From the NCBI GenBank assembly GCA_041392475.1, contig JAWKLZ010000003.1, positions 641,501-705,500 of the forward strand: a stretch of DNA of 64,000 nt, written 5' to 3'. The notes under the pieces were generated by a model. That model was not told the DNA's origin, searched no databases, and worked only from the letters and a program-made list of their open reading frames with translations. Shown here piece after piece: positions 45,976 through 54,918 of this stretch. Source of the stretch: Chitinophagales bacterium (GTDB lineage Bacteria; Bacteroidota; Bacteroidia; Chitinophagales; UBA2359). The position numbers and the translations under genes are program-made. How positions within the stretch are numbered: the first letter of the stretch is position 1; the number at the start of each line of letters is the position of its first letter.

Positions 45976-46019
45976 CCCCATTCGTAGCCCATGAATTAAT
46001 TCATGGGCTACGAATGGGG
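45976..46019. repeat. Perfect 44-bp palindrome
   Basis: 22-bp arms with no loop, centred at 45997/45998, starting CCCCATTCGTAGCCCATGAA. It lies between two converging genes but has no T run. A 29-bp relative of its right half is at 22943-22971. It may be a MITE-like or REP-like repeat. Confidence 0.75.
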
Positions 46020-46118
46020 TTTATAATCAAGCGGTTATTCTGTTTTTAAAAATAGTGTTTTATTACCAAAAAGGGAATATTGGTTATCAGTGATTGGTGA
46101 TTAGTTGGTGTTCACCAA

Positions 46119-47333
46119 TCAACCCAACTTGCCCGCAATGAACCCCGTTGTCCATGCCGCTTGAAAATTGTAGCCGCCCGTAATGCCATCGATATCCATC
46201 ACCTCCCCCGCAAAATACAGGTTCTTGCAAACCTTGCTTTCCATCGTATCAAAATTGATACTCTTCAAACTTACTCCACCACAAGTCACAAACTCTTCTT
46301 TGAAAGTCGTTTTCCCGCTGACTGAATACACATCGTGGGCCAAAACCGCCACCAATTTGTGGATATTTTTTTTGCTCAAATCGAGCCATCTTTTGGTGGG
46401 GGCACAGTCACTTTTATGCAATAAAAAAAGCCATAAACGTTCGGGTAGGCCAAAAAGCCGATGATTGGAGAGTTGTTTTTTGGGATGCGCTGCAATGGTA
46501 TTTTGGATAGAAGCCCTGACTTCTTCGTGATTCGGAACTCCCGCCCAATTAACCTGTACCTTGAATTGGTAGTTGCAATCGCTGAGCAAGCGTGCGCCAA
46601 AAGCGGACAGCTTTAATATGGCTGGCCCACTCATACCCCAATGCGTAATCAACAGAGGGCCTTGTGATTGAAGTTTAGAACCTTGAATCCACACCAAAGC
46701 ATTTTCCGCTACCACGCCCATGAGTTGGGTGATTGGTTCTGAAGGCATATTGAAGGTGAAAAGCGAGGGAACGGGTGTTTCTATTTGATGACCCAAATTT
46801 TCGAGCCAAGTCAAGCCAGATTTTTTGGGAGAACCGCCGCAAGCTATGATTACCTTATCGAATGTTTGCGATTCACATTGTGTTTTTGAGAAATGCAATA
46901 GGAGTTGGTCGTTATTGACTTCAATGGTTTCAATTTGAGTACCCAGTTGAATCAGAATTCCCAGTCTTTTGCTTTCTGACAAAAGGCAGTCAATTATGCT
47001 TTGTGAGTTGTCCGAAACAGGAAATACCCTGCTATCGTCTTGTGCATACAAAGGCACGCCTCTTGATTCAAACCATGCTTTTGTGTCTTGGGTATTGAAG
47101 GTGCGAAATGCTTTTTTGAGAGCTTTTCCGCCTCGTGGATAGGCTTCCGAAAGTTGTTTGATAGATGTACACGCATTGGTGACATTGCACCTGCCGCCGC
47201 CCGAAATTCGGACTTTCGCCAACAGTTTTTGCGATTTTTCAAACAGCACTACATCCGCTTCTCTATGGTTTTCCTTTGCAGAAATTGCCGCAAAAAAACC
47301 TGCTGCTCCACCTCCAATAATTGCAATTTTCAT
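46119..47333 (-). CDS. HI0933/BaiN-family flavoprotein oxidoreductase
   Basis: A 404-residue FAD enzyme of the HI0933 (YhiN, BaiN/RdsA) family. The dinucleotide-binding motif is IAIIGGGAAGFFAA, followed by LLAKVRISGGGRCNVTNAC, a signature specific to this family. The second Gly-rich region (IIACGGSPKKSG) and the C-terminal GEVMDIDGITGGYNFQAAWTTG close the FAD site. Members are reported as oxidoreductases or aminoacetone/bile-acid-type oxidases, but the natural substrate of most is not known. It starts 11 bp after the stop of the upstream exported protein and is probably co-transcribed with it. Confidence 0.9.
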   Translation of the reverse strand: MKIAIIGGGAAGFFAAISAKENHREADVVLFEKSQKLLAKVRISGGGRCNVTNACTSIKQLSEAYPRGGKALKKAFRTFNTQDTKAWFESRGVPLYAQDDSRVFPVSDNSQSIIDCLLSESKRLGILIQLGTQIETIEVNNDQLLLHFSKTQCESQTFDKVIIACGGSPKKSGLTWLENLGHQIETPVPSLFTFNMPSEPITQLMGVVAENALVWIQGSKLQSQGPLLITHWGMSGPAILKLSAFGARLLSDCNYQFKVQVNWAGVPNHEEVRASIQNTIAAHPKKQLSNHRLFGLPERLWLFLLHKSDCAPTKRWLDLSKKNIHKLVAVLAHDVYSVSGKTTFKEEFVTCGGVSLKSINFDTMESKVCKNLYFAGEVMDIDGITGGYNFQAAWTTGFIAGKLG

Positions 47334-47344
47334 GTTGTGTTGGA

Positions 47345-48115
47345 TTACTGCTTGGTCAAAAGAATCTCATTTCCATTGGCACCTGTAATCAAGAGTTTGT
47401 TTCTTTCGATAAAGTAACGTCCGAGGTGTATGGTTTCTGTTTTTCCGTTTTGGTTAGCCATTAAGTATAGTTGATTTCCAATGTTGTACCACATAATATT
47501 CGGCAATGCTTGTACGCCGCTTTGACTATTTCCTGAATAATTACTTCCACTGATGCCAGCACTTGAGCCGCCGTCTGCTGCCGATCCATCGGCATAAAAC
47601 ACCAAACTTTGTGAGAATGATCCTCCCATGTAGTTGTCCCCAAAGCCAGAATTGTAGTATTCTTCTTTAGACCACACACCTACCAAAGAAGAATTGTGTT
47701 GGGCATTATCGGGGAGAGTTATTTTTTCATTTTTAGCAACTGTTGGCATTGTGCTTGCCGATCCTTGCTTCATGAAATCTATGTATATCGTCTGTGTATT
47801 TCCAAGGACTTCAACCGTCATTGTGGTACTTAATTGGTTGTTGTCAAGCGTTCCATCCAGTATAAAAATAATGCCTAATTGGTTTTCCACCGCTTTTCCT
47901 GTGAGTTTGTTTCCAGAAGTAGTGGCACTTACGGCGTAGTTTTGTTGGCTATCTTTCATCGTTCCTTGCAAAGCATTGGTGCCTGCTGATTGAAGCACCA
48001 ATTCAGCATTGTCGCCATTTATTTGCCCATAGTAGGTGCCAATAAATTCTGTTTGGGCAAAAAGAGGCACATTCATGACCAAAAAAACTATGCTAATAAA
48101 CAGGTGATTAGTCAT
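47345..48115 (-). CDS. Exported beta-rich protein of unknown function
   Basis: A 256-residue protein with a signal peptide ending in FAQ (MTNHLFISIVFLVMNVPLFA). The mature part has beta-strand repeats resembling a lipocalin-like or calycin-like barrel (FIGTYYGQINGDNAELVLQS, GTLDNNQLSTTMTVEVLG). A Gly/Ser-rich segment (SAADGGSSAGISGSNYSGN) links two halves. The second half contains a typical 'WSKEEYYNSGFG...W.IGNQLYL' pattern seen in small secreted Bacteroidota proteins. It precedes the flavoprotein gene by 11 bp. No function can be assigned. Confidence 0.72.
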   Translation of the reverse strand: MTNHLFISIVFLVMNVPLFAQTEFIGTYYGQINGDNAELVLQSAGTNALQGTMKDSQQNYAVSATTSGNKLTGKAVENQLGIIFILDGTLDNNQLSTTMTVEVLGNTQTIYIDFMKQGSASTMPTVAKNEKITLPDNAQHNSSLVGVWSKEEYYNSGFGDNYMGGSFSQSLVFYADGSAADGGSSAGISGSNYSGNSQSGVQALPNIMWYNIGNQLYLMANQNGKTETIHLGRYFIERNKLLITGANGNEILLTKQ

Positions 48116-48267
48116 AAAAATAGGGTTAAAATAGTTAATAAATATAGATTTTTGCTCGTTATTACATTGAAAAACTCGATTTTTTCAACAAACAACTTTT
48201 TACTCTCCAAATATAAGCAATCCTCTCTATTGCATCAAAACATAGGAATAAATGAAAATTAAAAAAA

Positions 48268-49323
48268 CTAAATCCCCAATCCCGCCTTTTCACTTGGATA
48301 CAAAACCCCATTTTTGAGGTGAAACAAGTTGGGGTAAGGGTCGTTTTTGAAGTCCAAAAAGCTGTCCAAATCTGCATATTCAATATTCGGGCGAGAAAGC
48401 GCAAAATGCAAGCCCGCCGAAATACCCAATTGACATTCATCCAAACAGCCGACCATTACGTCATAACCTGCTGATTTGGCGACCGAATTGATGTGAAAAC
48501 CTTCCTGCAATCCGCCCACTTTCATCAACTTGATATTGATCATATTGACTCGACTATTTTTTGCCAAAAGAAAAGTATCGTTCAGGGTTTTGAGGCTTTC
48601 GTCTGCCATGACCGCTTGGGAAATCGTAGCACTCAGCGTAGTATAATTTTCTTCCTCGCTTGTAGTCATGGGTTGCTCAATGATTTCTACATTGAGTGTT
48701 TCTACTTTTGAAGCAAAATAGATGGTTTCCTCTAATGTATAACCTTGGTTTCCGTCAAAACGCAAGATGATTGAAGGATATTTCTTTTTGATGGCGGTGA
48801 GTTTGCCAATATCTTCCTCAACGTCAAGGCCACCTTTGATTTTGAGGATGTAAAAACCCTGTTCCACAAATTCTTCTGCTTTTTGGAGGGTTTCCTTCAA
48901 AGGTAAAATACCGATGGTCACGCTTGTCGGGATGCGTTTGCGAAAAGCTCCCAAGTAGCGGTATAAGGGTACTCCTGCAATTTTGGAAACCACATCAAAT
49001 AAGGCCATGTCCACCATGTTCAAGGCTGAAGATTTGAGCAGTTTACTTTCTTTTAGCTGATGAACAATCTGGGTAAAATGAAAGGAATCTGCTCCTTTCA
49101 AAGATGGAACAAGGACATTCTCGAATATGTCTTCTATGTCTTTTGGTGATTCATGCGTCACAGGAATATCTGGAGCAGCACATCCAAAACCTTCAATTGC
49201 GGCATTGTCCGTTTTGAGCCGTAAAATGAAATTGGTGGAGGTAGAAATCGTTTCGTAGGCGATGGTGTAAGGTTCGGTCAGTTGAAGGTCATAGCGCTCC
49301 AATGAAAGGTCGGTGATTCTCAT
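48268..49323 (-). CDS. dgcA: Dipeptide-epimerase-like enolase (probable DgcA, N-acetyl-D-Glu racemase)
   Basis: A 351-residue enolase-superfamily enzyme of the muconate-lactonising/dipeptide-epimerase type. The catalytic Lys of the KxK motif is in ILKIKGG, metal ligands are Asp in RFDGNQG, Glu in EQPM and Asp in MADESLKT, and the second catalytic Lys is in INIKLMKVGG. On sequence alone it could be an L-Ala-D/L-Glu epimerase of peptidoglycan recycling. Its neighbour, 91 bp upstream on the same strand, is a DUF1611 protein; that family includes DgcN, which works with an epimerase-type racemase (DgcA) to convert D-Glu to L-Glu through the N-acetyl form. The specific name is therefore an inference from context. 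Confidence 0.82.
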   Translation of the reverse strand: MRITDLSLERYDLQLTEPYTIAYETISTSTNFILRLKTDNAAIEGFGCAAPDIPVTHESPKDIEDIFENVLVPSLKGADSFHFTQIVHQLKESKLLKSSALNMVDMALFDVVSKIAGVPLYRYLGAFRKRIPTSVTIGILPLKETLQKAEEFVEQGFYILKIKGGLDVEEDIGKLTAIKKKYPSIILRFDGNQGYTLEETIYFASKVETLNVEIIEQPMTTSEEENYTTLSATISQAVMADESLKTLNDTFLLAKNSRVNMINIKLMKVGGLQEGFHINSVAKSAGYDVMVGCLDECQLGISAGLHFALSRPNIEYADLDSFLDFKNDPYPNLFHLKNGVLYPSEKAGLGI

Positions 49324-49342
49324 TTACATTTTTTTATTTTGT

Positions 49343-49381
49343 GAAAAAAGACAATGGAAGTTTTCAAAACTTCCATTGTCT
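49343..49381 (-). terminator. Intrinsic terminator after the DUF1611 gene
   Basis: On the minus strand a hairpin with 16-bp perfect arms (AGACAATGGAAGTTTT, 49349-49364, and its complement at 49366-49381) is followed by a run of T. It lies between the two D-Glu genes, so some transcripts should stop there. Confidence 0.8.
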
Positions 49382-49414
49382 GGGACTCAAAAACGTCCGT
49401 TCTTTGAAGTTCTT

Positions 49415-50506
49415 TTACTTCAATTTTTCAATAAGGAGTTCAATCAATTCTGCCGCTCCGTACTTCAATACGTCGTAGCAAGGTAATCCCGTTTCTTTCG
49501 TAACTGCCTCACAAGCAGGCAAAATTTCAGCTTCGGTCATATCCTCATGGTTGAGGGTAATGGCTATCACGTCTTTTCCCGAAACGACTTTGATTGCATT
49601 GATTTGCTCTTGAATCGAATGAAGTCGATAGCCAGGAAAACCATCGTATTCCAGTCTTTTGGGAGCATGCTGCAACACCACATAATCTGGTCTTCCAGCC
49701 GCCAAAATCTCAAAACCGCCTGGATAAGCTGGATTCATCAAACTGCCCTGCCCTTCAATAACAATCAAATCAGGGTGTTCTGCTCGCCAAGCACTCACTG
49801 CAGCATGTTCGATTTCACCCGACACAAAATCGTTGATGCAACTGTCCATAATCATCGAATATTTTGCGCCCTGCATCCAAGCCGTTTGACCTGTGCCGAC
49901 CATTTCTGCTTTGTGACCTGCATTTCTCATGCCATGCACTAATAGCCAAGAAGTTGTCCGTTTTCCGATTGCAGAATCCGTACCCAATACGGCGATTTTG
50001 AGGCATTTGACCTCCTCAATATCGCCTGTAAAAAAGTGGAGCTGATCTCTATCAGGTGTTTTGCGAACATCTCTAATTTGGCAGTTGTGCTGTTTTGCCA
50101 ATTCGACCAATTGTGGGTCGTTGGTCAAAAAGTCGTGCAAACCAGAATCTACGTGCAAACCCCGTTTGAGGGCTTCTGCAATAACTGCTTTTGCTTCCTT
50201 CGGCAATCTACCGCCATCTGGTGCAAGACCAATCACAAAATGAGTCGGTTTTTTACCCGCTTCAATTGCGTGATTGTAAGCATCTTCAAAGCTGACAAAA
50301 GCTGCAATGCCATTCTTTTTGCCATCCAATACTTCACCAGTATCTTGACCTGCATAGGTATGGTCAATCAATGCAAGTACCTCATACCTTTCGGTGAATC
50401 TCACCAAACCATGTGCCGTTTTGCCATTGGGCGTATTGAAGGCACCATCACAATAGACAATTGCTTGTCCGTCAATTCTTTTATTCATTTTATTTAGGGT
50501 TGGCAA
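49415..50506 (-). CDS. dgcN: DUF1611 protein, probable D-glutamate N-acetyltransferase DgcN
   Basis: A 363-residue DUF1611 protein. The N-terminal part is a Rossmann-like domain (AIVYCDGAFNTPNGKTAHGL) and the C-terminal part has a P-loop-like motif KIAVLGTDSAIGKRTTSW, with IEGQGSLMNPAYPG and VVLQHAPKRLEYDGFPGY as family blocks. One branch of the family is DgcN, which acetylates D-glutamate with acetyl-CoA, the first step of D-Glu to L-Glu conversion. The gene pairs with an epimerase-type enolase downstream, as in dgcN-dgcA operons. Older annotations call it an NAD-dependent epimerase relative. The sequence cannot separate substrates, so the name depends on the pairing. Confidence 0.8.
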   Translation of the reverse strand: MPTLNKMNKRIDGQAIVYCDGAFNTPNGKTAHGLVRFTERYEVLALIDHTYAGQDTGEVLDGKKNGIAAFVSFEDAYNHAIEAGKKPTHFVIGLAPDGGRLPKEAKAVIAEALKRGLHVDSGLHDFLTNDPQLVELAKQHNCQIRDVRKTPDRDQLHFFTGDIEEVKCLKIAVLGTDSAIGKRTTSWLLVHGMRNAGHKAEMVGTGQTAWMQGAKYSMIMDSCINDFVSGEIEHAAVSAWRAEHPDLIVIEGQGSLMNPAYPGGFEILAAGRPDYVVLQHAPKRLEYDGFPGYRLHSIQEQINAIKVVSGKDVIAITLNHEDMTEAEILPACEAVTKETGLPCYDVLKYGAAELIELLIEKLK

Positions 50507-50532
50507 TAAAATAAATCTACATTTAGAACAAA

Positions 50533-50609
50533 GACTTTTGAAGTTTCATTTTTGAAGGAAATGGATTCTCTCTATATATCGAGGGTTTTCAAGCCAAACT
50601 TCAAAAGTC
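50533..50609. repeat. Inverted repeat of the GACTTTTGAAGTTT family
   Basis: GACTTTTGAAGTTT (50533-50546) and its exact complement (50596-50609) enclose 49 bp. It lies between the DUF1611 gene start and the PLP-enzyme stop. The arms are identical to those at 26936-27011. Confidence 0.7.
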
Positions 50610-50638
50610 TAAATGTTTAAATTATTTTATTGATGTAA

Positions 50639-51703
50639 TTAACTATTTTTTGCAGTTAAAATCGCCACATACCTATCTGGGTCTAAGGCTTTGTTTTCGT
50701 GCATTTTGAGCAAACCTATAAGCCCTGCGGTTGAAGCGGGTAATATGTTAATGGATTCTTTTTTTGCAAGATATTTAGACATTGAACTCATCGAACGGTC
50801 ACTCACATTGAAGGCAGTCCCTTTGCTTTCTCTGATGGCTTCCAGTGCTTCTTCACCATCAAAGCTGTGCCAATTGATGAGCGGTTCGTTGAGTTTGGTT
50901 TCCTTAATCATATCGGGATTCAAATCCACACAATGCTCTAACCCTCTATTGAAGGAATAGACAATTGGGTTTTTGCCTGTTGAAGAAGCTCCCAACATTT
51001 GCGGTATGCGAGAGGTTTTACCCCGTTTGTAGAGCGATACAAAACCTCGATAAATGCCTGCTAAGAGTGTTCCATTGGAGATAGGCACAGCGCAGATTTT
51101 GGGTGCATCTCTGAGTTGGTCGTAAATTTCAAAAGCGATTTGACTGTACGCCAAAATTTGCAGCGAAGTATTACTGCCACCAGGATTGGCATCGTACCAG
51201 TCGTTTTCCTTGGCTAATTCGCTGCTTTGCATCACATTGTCTTCGTAGCTGCCTTCCAATCGAATGATTTCACAACCCAATTGTTCCATTTCGGTAATTC
51301 GGACGGTGTGGTAGGATTTGGGAATGAATATCTTGCATTGCAGCCCTGCTAAATTCGCTGCAAGGGCCACGGCTGAACCGTAATTGCCACAAGTTGCCAA
51401 GCTGATGATGTCGTATTCTCGTCGCAAGGCATCGTAAACTTGTGCAAAAGCAATTCTATCTTTTTGCGTACCTGTAGGATTGTCGCCTTCCATTTTCAAG
51501 TACAACTGTCGAATGTCGTAATCTCGCTCCGAAATTCTGGCTCTGTGCATTCCTGAATCTCCTATTTCAATGTTTTGAATATCTTCAAAAGCAATGAGCC
51601 GCTCCCGCAAGTCGAGAGAAGTGTTTTTGACAATTTCGCTCAAGGCGTTTGTTTCCTTAGATACTTTGATTTCAGTAGCATTGATTAAGTCTCTTATGTT
51701 CAT
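50639..51703 (-). CDS. Fold-type II PLP-dependent enzyme (threonine-synthase-like)
   Basis: A 354-residue PLP enzyme of the tryptophan-synthase-beta fold. The cofactor Lys81 is in the motif GDNPTGTQKDRIA. The phosphate-cradle motif is ATCGNYGSAVALAANLAG, and substrate-binding SNGTLLAGIYRGF follows. Members include threonine synthase, threonine dehydratase and diaminopropionate-type lyases. The N-terminal 60 residues lack a zinc-ribbon or ACT domain, so it is likely a synthase or lyase of small size. It is the last gene of a tight cluster with the DinB-like and KOW-like genes (12- and 15-bp gaps). Confidence 0.82.
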   Translation of the reverse strand: MNIRDLINATEIKVSKETNALSEIVKNTSLDLRERLIAFEDIQNIEIGDSGMHRARISERDYDIRQLYLKMEGDNPTGTQKDRIAFAQVYDALRREYDIISLATCGNYGSAVALAANLAGLQCKIFIPKSYHTVRITEMEQLGCEIIRLEGSYEDNVMQSSELAKENDWYDANPGGSNTSLQILAYSQIAFEIYDQLRDAPKICAVPISNGTLLAGIYRGFVSLYKRGKTSRIPQMLGASSTGKNPIVYSFNRGLEHCVDLNPDMIKETKLNEPLINWHSFDGEEALEAIRESKGTAFNVSDRSMSSMSKYLAKKESINILPASTAGLIGLLKMHENKALDPDRYVAILTAKNS

Positions 51704-51715
51704 GTATTATGATTT

Positions 51716-52189
51716 TTATAATAATTCTAATAGCATCTTTCTTATCAAAGTGATTTGCCCCAAATGATAGTAAGAATGTTCAATTATTCCTTCAATATTT
51801 CTTCGGTAAGTTCCGTATTTCTCATCCACAAAGGGGTCGTCTAATTTCTCCTCTGATAGAGCTTCAATGCGCTTTGCAAACTCTTCTGAATTGGTGAACA
51901 AGTTGTTTTGCAGATTCTCCCATTCTTCTTTTGAACTTATTGGAGGACAATCAAAACTGTACTTATCTCTTATTTCAAGGTTACCACCTTCAAAAACATT
52001 CAGCACTCCGCCTATGTAATAATTCACATGAAATGTCAGAGCAGCAATTGTATTCAAAGTCCCGATTTTGTGGATGGCTTGCTGCCAAGTTGTTTGGGTC
52101 AATTGGTCTTTGTAATTTGTATTAGCAATCCATTTGCCATCTAAAAGAATTTCTCTAAAACGATTTGCTATTTGATTTGGATTTTTCAT
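51716..52189 (-). CDS. DinB-like / DUF1572-type four-helix protein
   Basis: A 157-residue protein of the DinB/YfiT superfamily, a four-helix bundle with a metal site of three His. Candidate ligands are His in LTFHVNYYIGG and the two in EHSYYHLGQITLIRK. Some members are thiol-dependent S-transferases for bacillithiol or mycothiol; others have unknown roles. It sits in a tight same-strand cluster, 12 bp ahead of the PLP enzyme and 15 bp behind the KOW-like protein. No reaction can be assigned from the neighbours. Confidence 0.78.
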   Translation of the reverse strand: MKNPNQIANRFREILLDGKWIANTNYKDQLTQTTWQQAIHKIGTLNTIAALTFHVNYYIGGVLNVFEGGNLEIRDKYSFDCPPISSKEEWENLQNNLFTNSEEFAKRIEALSEEKLDDPFVDEKYGTYRRNIEGIIEHSYYHLGQITLIRKMLLELL

Positions 52190-52204
52190 TTCAGTGCTGT
52201 ATTG

Positions 52205-53233
52205 TTATTTGTCAATCAATTCACATTTTCCTGTGACTAAATCCTTTTCTATTTTTTTGAATTTCACCTTCTCCAATACTTTACCATCTTTATATTTTAC
52301 ACCGACGAGGTCGTTTCTTTTGAGGTGTCGGTAGGGATTGTGTGCCACTATTGGCTTTGAAGGCAGTTGTTTTTTGGAAAATATATAATCATCACTTTCC
52401 TCAGATATTGATAGGATTTTATCTCCATCTAATTTCTCCAATTTCTCCATATGTTTATCGGTCAATTTGAAGGGTTTGAAAGGATTGAATCCACCTCCTT
52501 TAGTAGAATTCATCATAGCAGTTTTTGCCATTCCCCAATTGTCTTGGTTTTGCGACCTTACCAAAATTTTTCTTTGAATATCAGCAACCGCCTCCTTTAG
52601 TTCATGGGCTTTTGAGTGATAGTTTCGACTCTCTAAAAAAGCAAAATACTGATGCAAAACTTTACCATAAGATTCAAAAACATCCGTTTCTGCTGTAATT
52701 TTTTCGGGTACTTTTATCAAACAGACTCTTGTCATTGCTTCGACAGTCCATCTTTTAGGAGTTAGACCTTCATAGTCATACATATAGTCGTGAAAAGTTT
52801 CCAGCACGAATAAATAATTCTCTTTATCTACGGCTTCCATTTCCCTATAAAAACTGCTTCTTTGAAAATGTCGAGTCCATTTTTCAAAAAATTGTATTCG
52901 AGGAGGCAGGGTAGGTTTATACTTCCTGTCCATCTTTTCAATCAATCTATCTTGAACTGCCTCTATATCTTCATATTTGTCTCTTTCTTCAGTAATCTCC
53001 AATTTTTTGGATTGCAGATAGACTAAAATAGGATATTCTTCTAGGGAAGCGTATTCTGCTAAAATGTGATTGGTCAAGGAATTGAGGGTGATGGTGTCAA
53101 ATTCTACTTGAATTTCTTTTCCATCCACATTTACCACTCTTCCTTGCCAACCTGACAAGTCGACATCTATTTTAGGATGTTTTACTCCATTTTTCACTTT
53201 CACGGAGTCTCCTACTTTAAATGATGTGTTCAT
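52205..53233 (-). CDS. KOW/SH3-like N-terminal domain protein of unknown function
   Basis: A protein of about 342 residues. The N-terminal 50 form a small KOW/SH3-like barrel (FKVGDSVKVKNGVKHPKIDV, GWQGRVV). The rest is helical, with a conserved-looking C-terminal tail (NPYRHLKRNDLVGVKYKDGK) that resembles tails found after SEC-C-type metal-binding domains. No SEC-C cysteines remain here. The ATG at 53233 is chosen because the one at 53248 only adds a hydrophobic pentapeptide. It heads a three-gene cluster with a DinB-like gene and a PLP enzyme. Function unknown. Confidence 0.65.
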   Translation of the reverse strand: MNTSFKVGDSVKVKNGVKHPKIDVDLSGWQGRVVNVDGKEIQVEFDTITLNSLTNHILAEYASLEEYPILVYLQSKKLEITEERDKYEDIEAVQDRLIEKMDRKYKPTLPPRIQFFEKWTRHFQRSSFYREMEAVDKENYLFVLETFHDYMYDYEGLTPKRWTVEAMTRVCLIKVPEKITAETDVFESYGKVLHQYFAFLESRNYHSKAHELKEAVADIQRKILVRSQNQDNWGMAKTAMMNSTKGGGFNPFKPFKLTDKHMEKLEKLDGDKILSISEESDDYIFSKKQLPSKPIVAHNPYRHLKRNDLVGVKYKDGKVLEKVKFKKIEKDLVTGKCELIDK

Positions 53234-53347
53234 AAAGAAAGAAAGCATAATAATCTGATTTTTAATTAATTAAGCCTTGTTCGTGTTTCTCCAAATCCGT
53301 TCAATTTCCCAAACACCTCTGTTGGGTTAACCCATAGTATTTGGAGT

Positions 53348-54820
53348 TTATAATTTCAAGCTGTTTTTGGAGTTTTGCAGGTTGGTGTTAAATGATGCTG
53401 AATCAATCGGTTTTCCCCAAGAAGGAATCATTGAATTTAGCATTTCTTTTCCTTTATCTGAAGATAAAATTTCAGGGAATGCTTTTTCAATCACCTTCAT
53501 CATTATGGCAACGGAAGTTGATGCACCAGGTGACGCACCCAATAAACAGGTAATGTTGCCATCTTTGCTGGCAACTATTTGAGTACCAAATTCTAAAGTC
53601 CCGCCCTCTTCATCATCTTTCTTTATAGTTTGAACCCTTTGACCCGCTACAAGTATGCGCCAGTCTTCATTTTTGGCATCTTTCACAAAAAACCGTAGCG
53701 CATTCATTCGGTCTTCAAAAGACATACTCACTTGTTTGATAAGGTATTTGGTCAAGGGTAAATTGCGCCAAAATACGCCCCACATTGAAGGTATATTTTC
53801 CATGTTGATGGATTTAAACAGGTCTGAATAACTGCCTTCTTTCAGAAATTTGGTATTGAAGCCCGCAAATGGGCCAAACAATAATTCCCGTTTGCCATCA
53901 ATATAGCGGGTATCCAAATGCGGCACCGACATAGGCGGGTCTCCAATTCCAGCCTTGCTATATACCTTTGCAAAGTGCTGATTGATAATTGTTTCATTTT
54001 TGCAAACCAACCATTCTCCACTTACAGGGAAACCTCCATATCCATCTTTTTCTGGAATTTCGACCTTCTCCAACAATAGTAAACTTCCTCCGCCTGCTCC
54101 AATAAAAACATGCTCTGCCTCTAAATAGCTTGATTCGCCATTTAGTCGGTTTCTAACCTTTATCGTCCAGTCGATATCTTTACTGGGGTCAACATCTACT
54201 ACTTGAGTGTTGCATTGTACTTTTGTGTCAAATTGAGTTTCTAAAATATGGAAAAGGTGCTTGGTGAGTGCGCCATAATTTAGTTCTGTTCCTCTATCAA
54301 TTCGGGAGGATGCCATGACCTCACTCTTTTCTCTGTCGTGCATCATTAGTGGAAACCATTCTTTCATTTTCTCCCTATCTCTTGTGAATTCAATGGTATT
54401 GAACATAAAATGTTCTTTCATGGCTTTATATCTTTTTTCAAGATAGTCTGCATTGTCTGCACCACAAACCCAACTATGGTGGGGAACATTGTTGATAAAA
54501 GAGGACGGATCTTTGATGAAACCTTGATTGACGAGGTAAGACCAAAATTGTTTTGATATTTCAAATTGCTGACATATATTTATCGCCTTGCTGATGTCAA
54601 TTTTTCCGTTTTCATTTTCTGGCGTATAGTTTAATTCGCAAAGTGCTGAATGTCCCGTTCCTGCATTGTTCCATGTGGCAGAACTTTCTTTTGCTACTTC
54701 GTCTAAACGCTCTAAGATTAAGATTTTTATGTCGGGATGAAGAATTTTAGACAATACTGCTAAGGTTGCACTCATGATTCCTCCTCCCACACATATCAAA
54801 TCGTATTTTTTACTTTCCAT
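53348..54820 (-). CDS. mqo: Malate:quinone oxidoreductase
   Basis: A 490-residue FAD enzyme oxidising L-malate to oxaloacetate and passing electrons to the quinone pool at the inner membrane, replacing or aiding malate dehydrogenase in the TCA cycle. The FAD motif is YDLICVGGGIMSATLAVL, and the family-specific ESSATWNNAGTGHSALCELNYTP follows at once. Other blocks are SSRIDRGTELNYGALT, IGAGGGSLLLL, GFPVSGEWLVC and the closing LLGASPGASTSVAIM. Length and motifs fit Mqo well. It is on the minus strand upstream of the DinB-like cluster. Confidence 0.94.
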   Translation of the reverse strand: MESKKYDLICVGGGIMSATLAVLSKILHPDIKILILERLDEVAKESSATWNNAGTGHSALCELNYTPENENGKIDISKAINICQQFEISKQFWSYLVNQGFIKDPSSFINNVPHHSWVCGADNADYLEKRYKAMKEHFMFNTIEFTRDREKMKEWFPLMMHDREKSEVMASSRIDRGTELNYGALTKHLFHILETQFDTKVQCNTQVVDVDPSKDIDWTIKVRNRLNGESSYLEAEHVFIGAGGGSLLLLEKVEIPEKDGYGGFPVSGEWLVCKNETIINQHFAKVYSKAGIGDPPMSVPHLDTRYIDGKRELLFGPFAGFNTKFLKEGSYSDLFKSINMENIPSMWGVFWRNLPLTKYLIKQVSMSFEDRMNALRFFVKDAKNEDWRILVAGQRVQTIKKDDEEGGTLEFGTQIVASKDGNITCLLGASPGASTSVAIMMKVIEKAFPEILSSDKGKEMLNSMIPSWGKPIDSASFNTNLQNSKNSLKL

Positions 54821-54918
54821 AGGTATTTTGTTGTAAGGGTTAGTTGGATTCTAAATAGGCAAGATAAGTTTTTTTAGCCACAAACGGTGTTCTGCAAAGG
54901 CAATAATTTGGTTCATTT

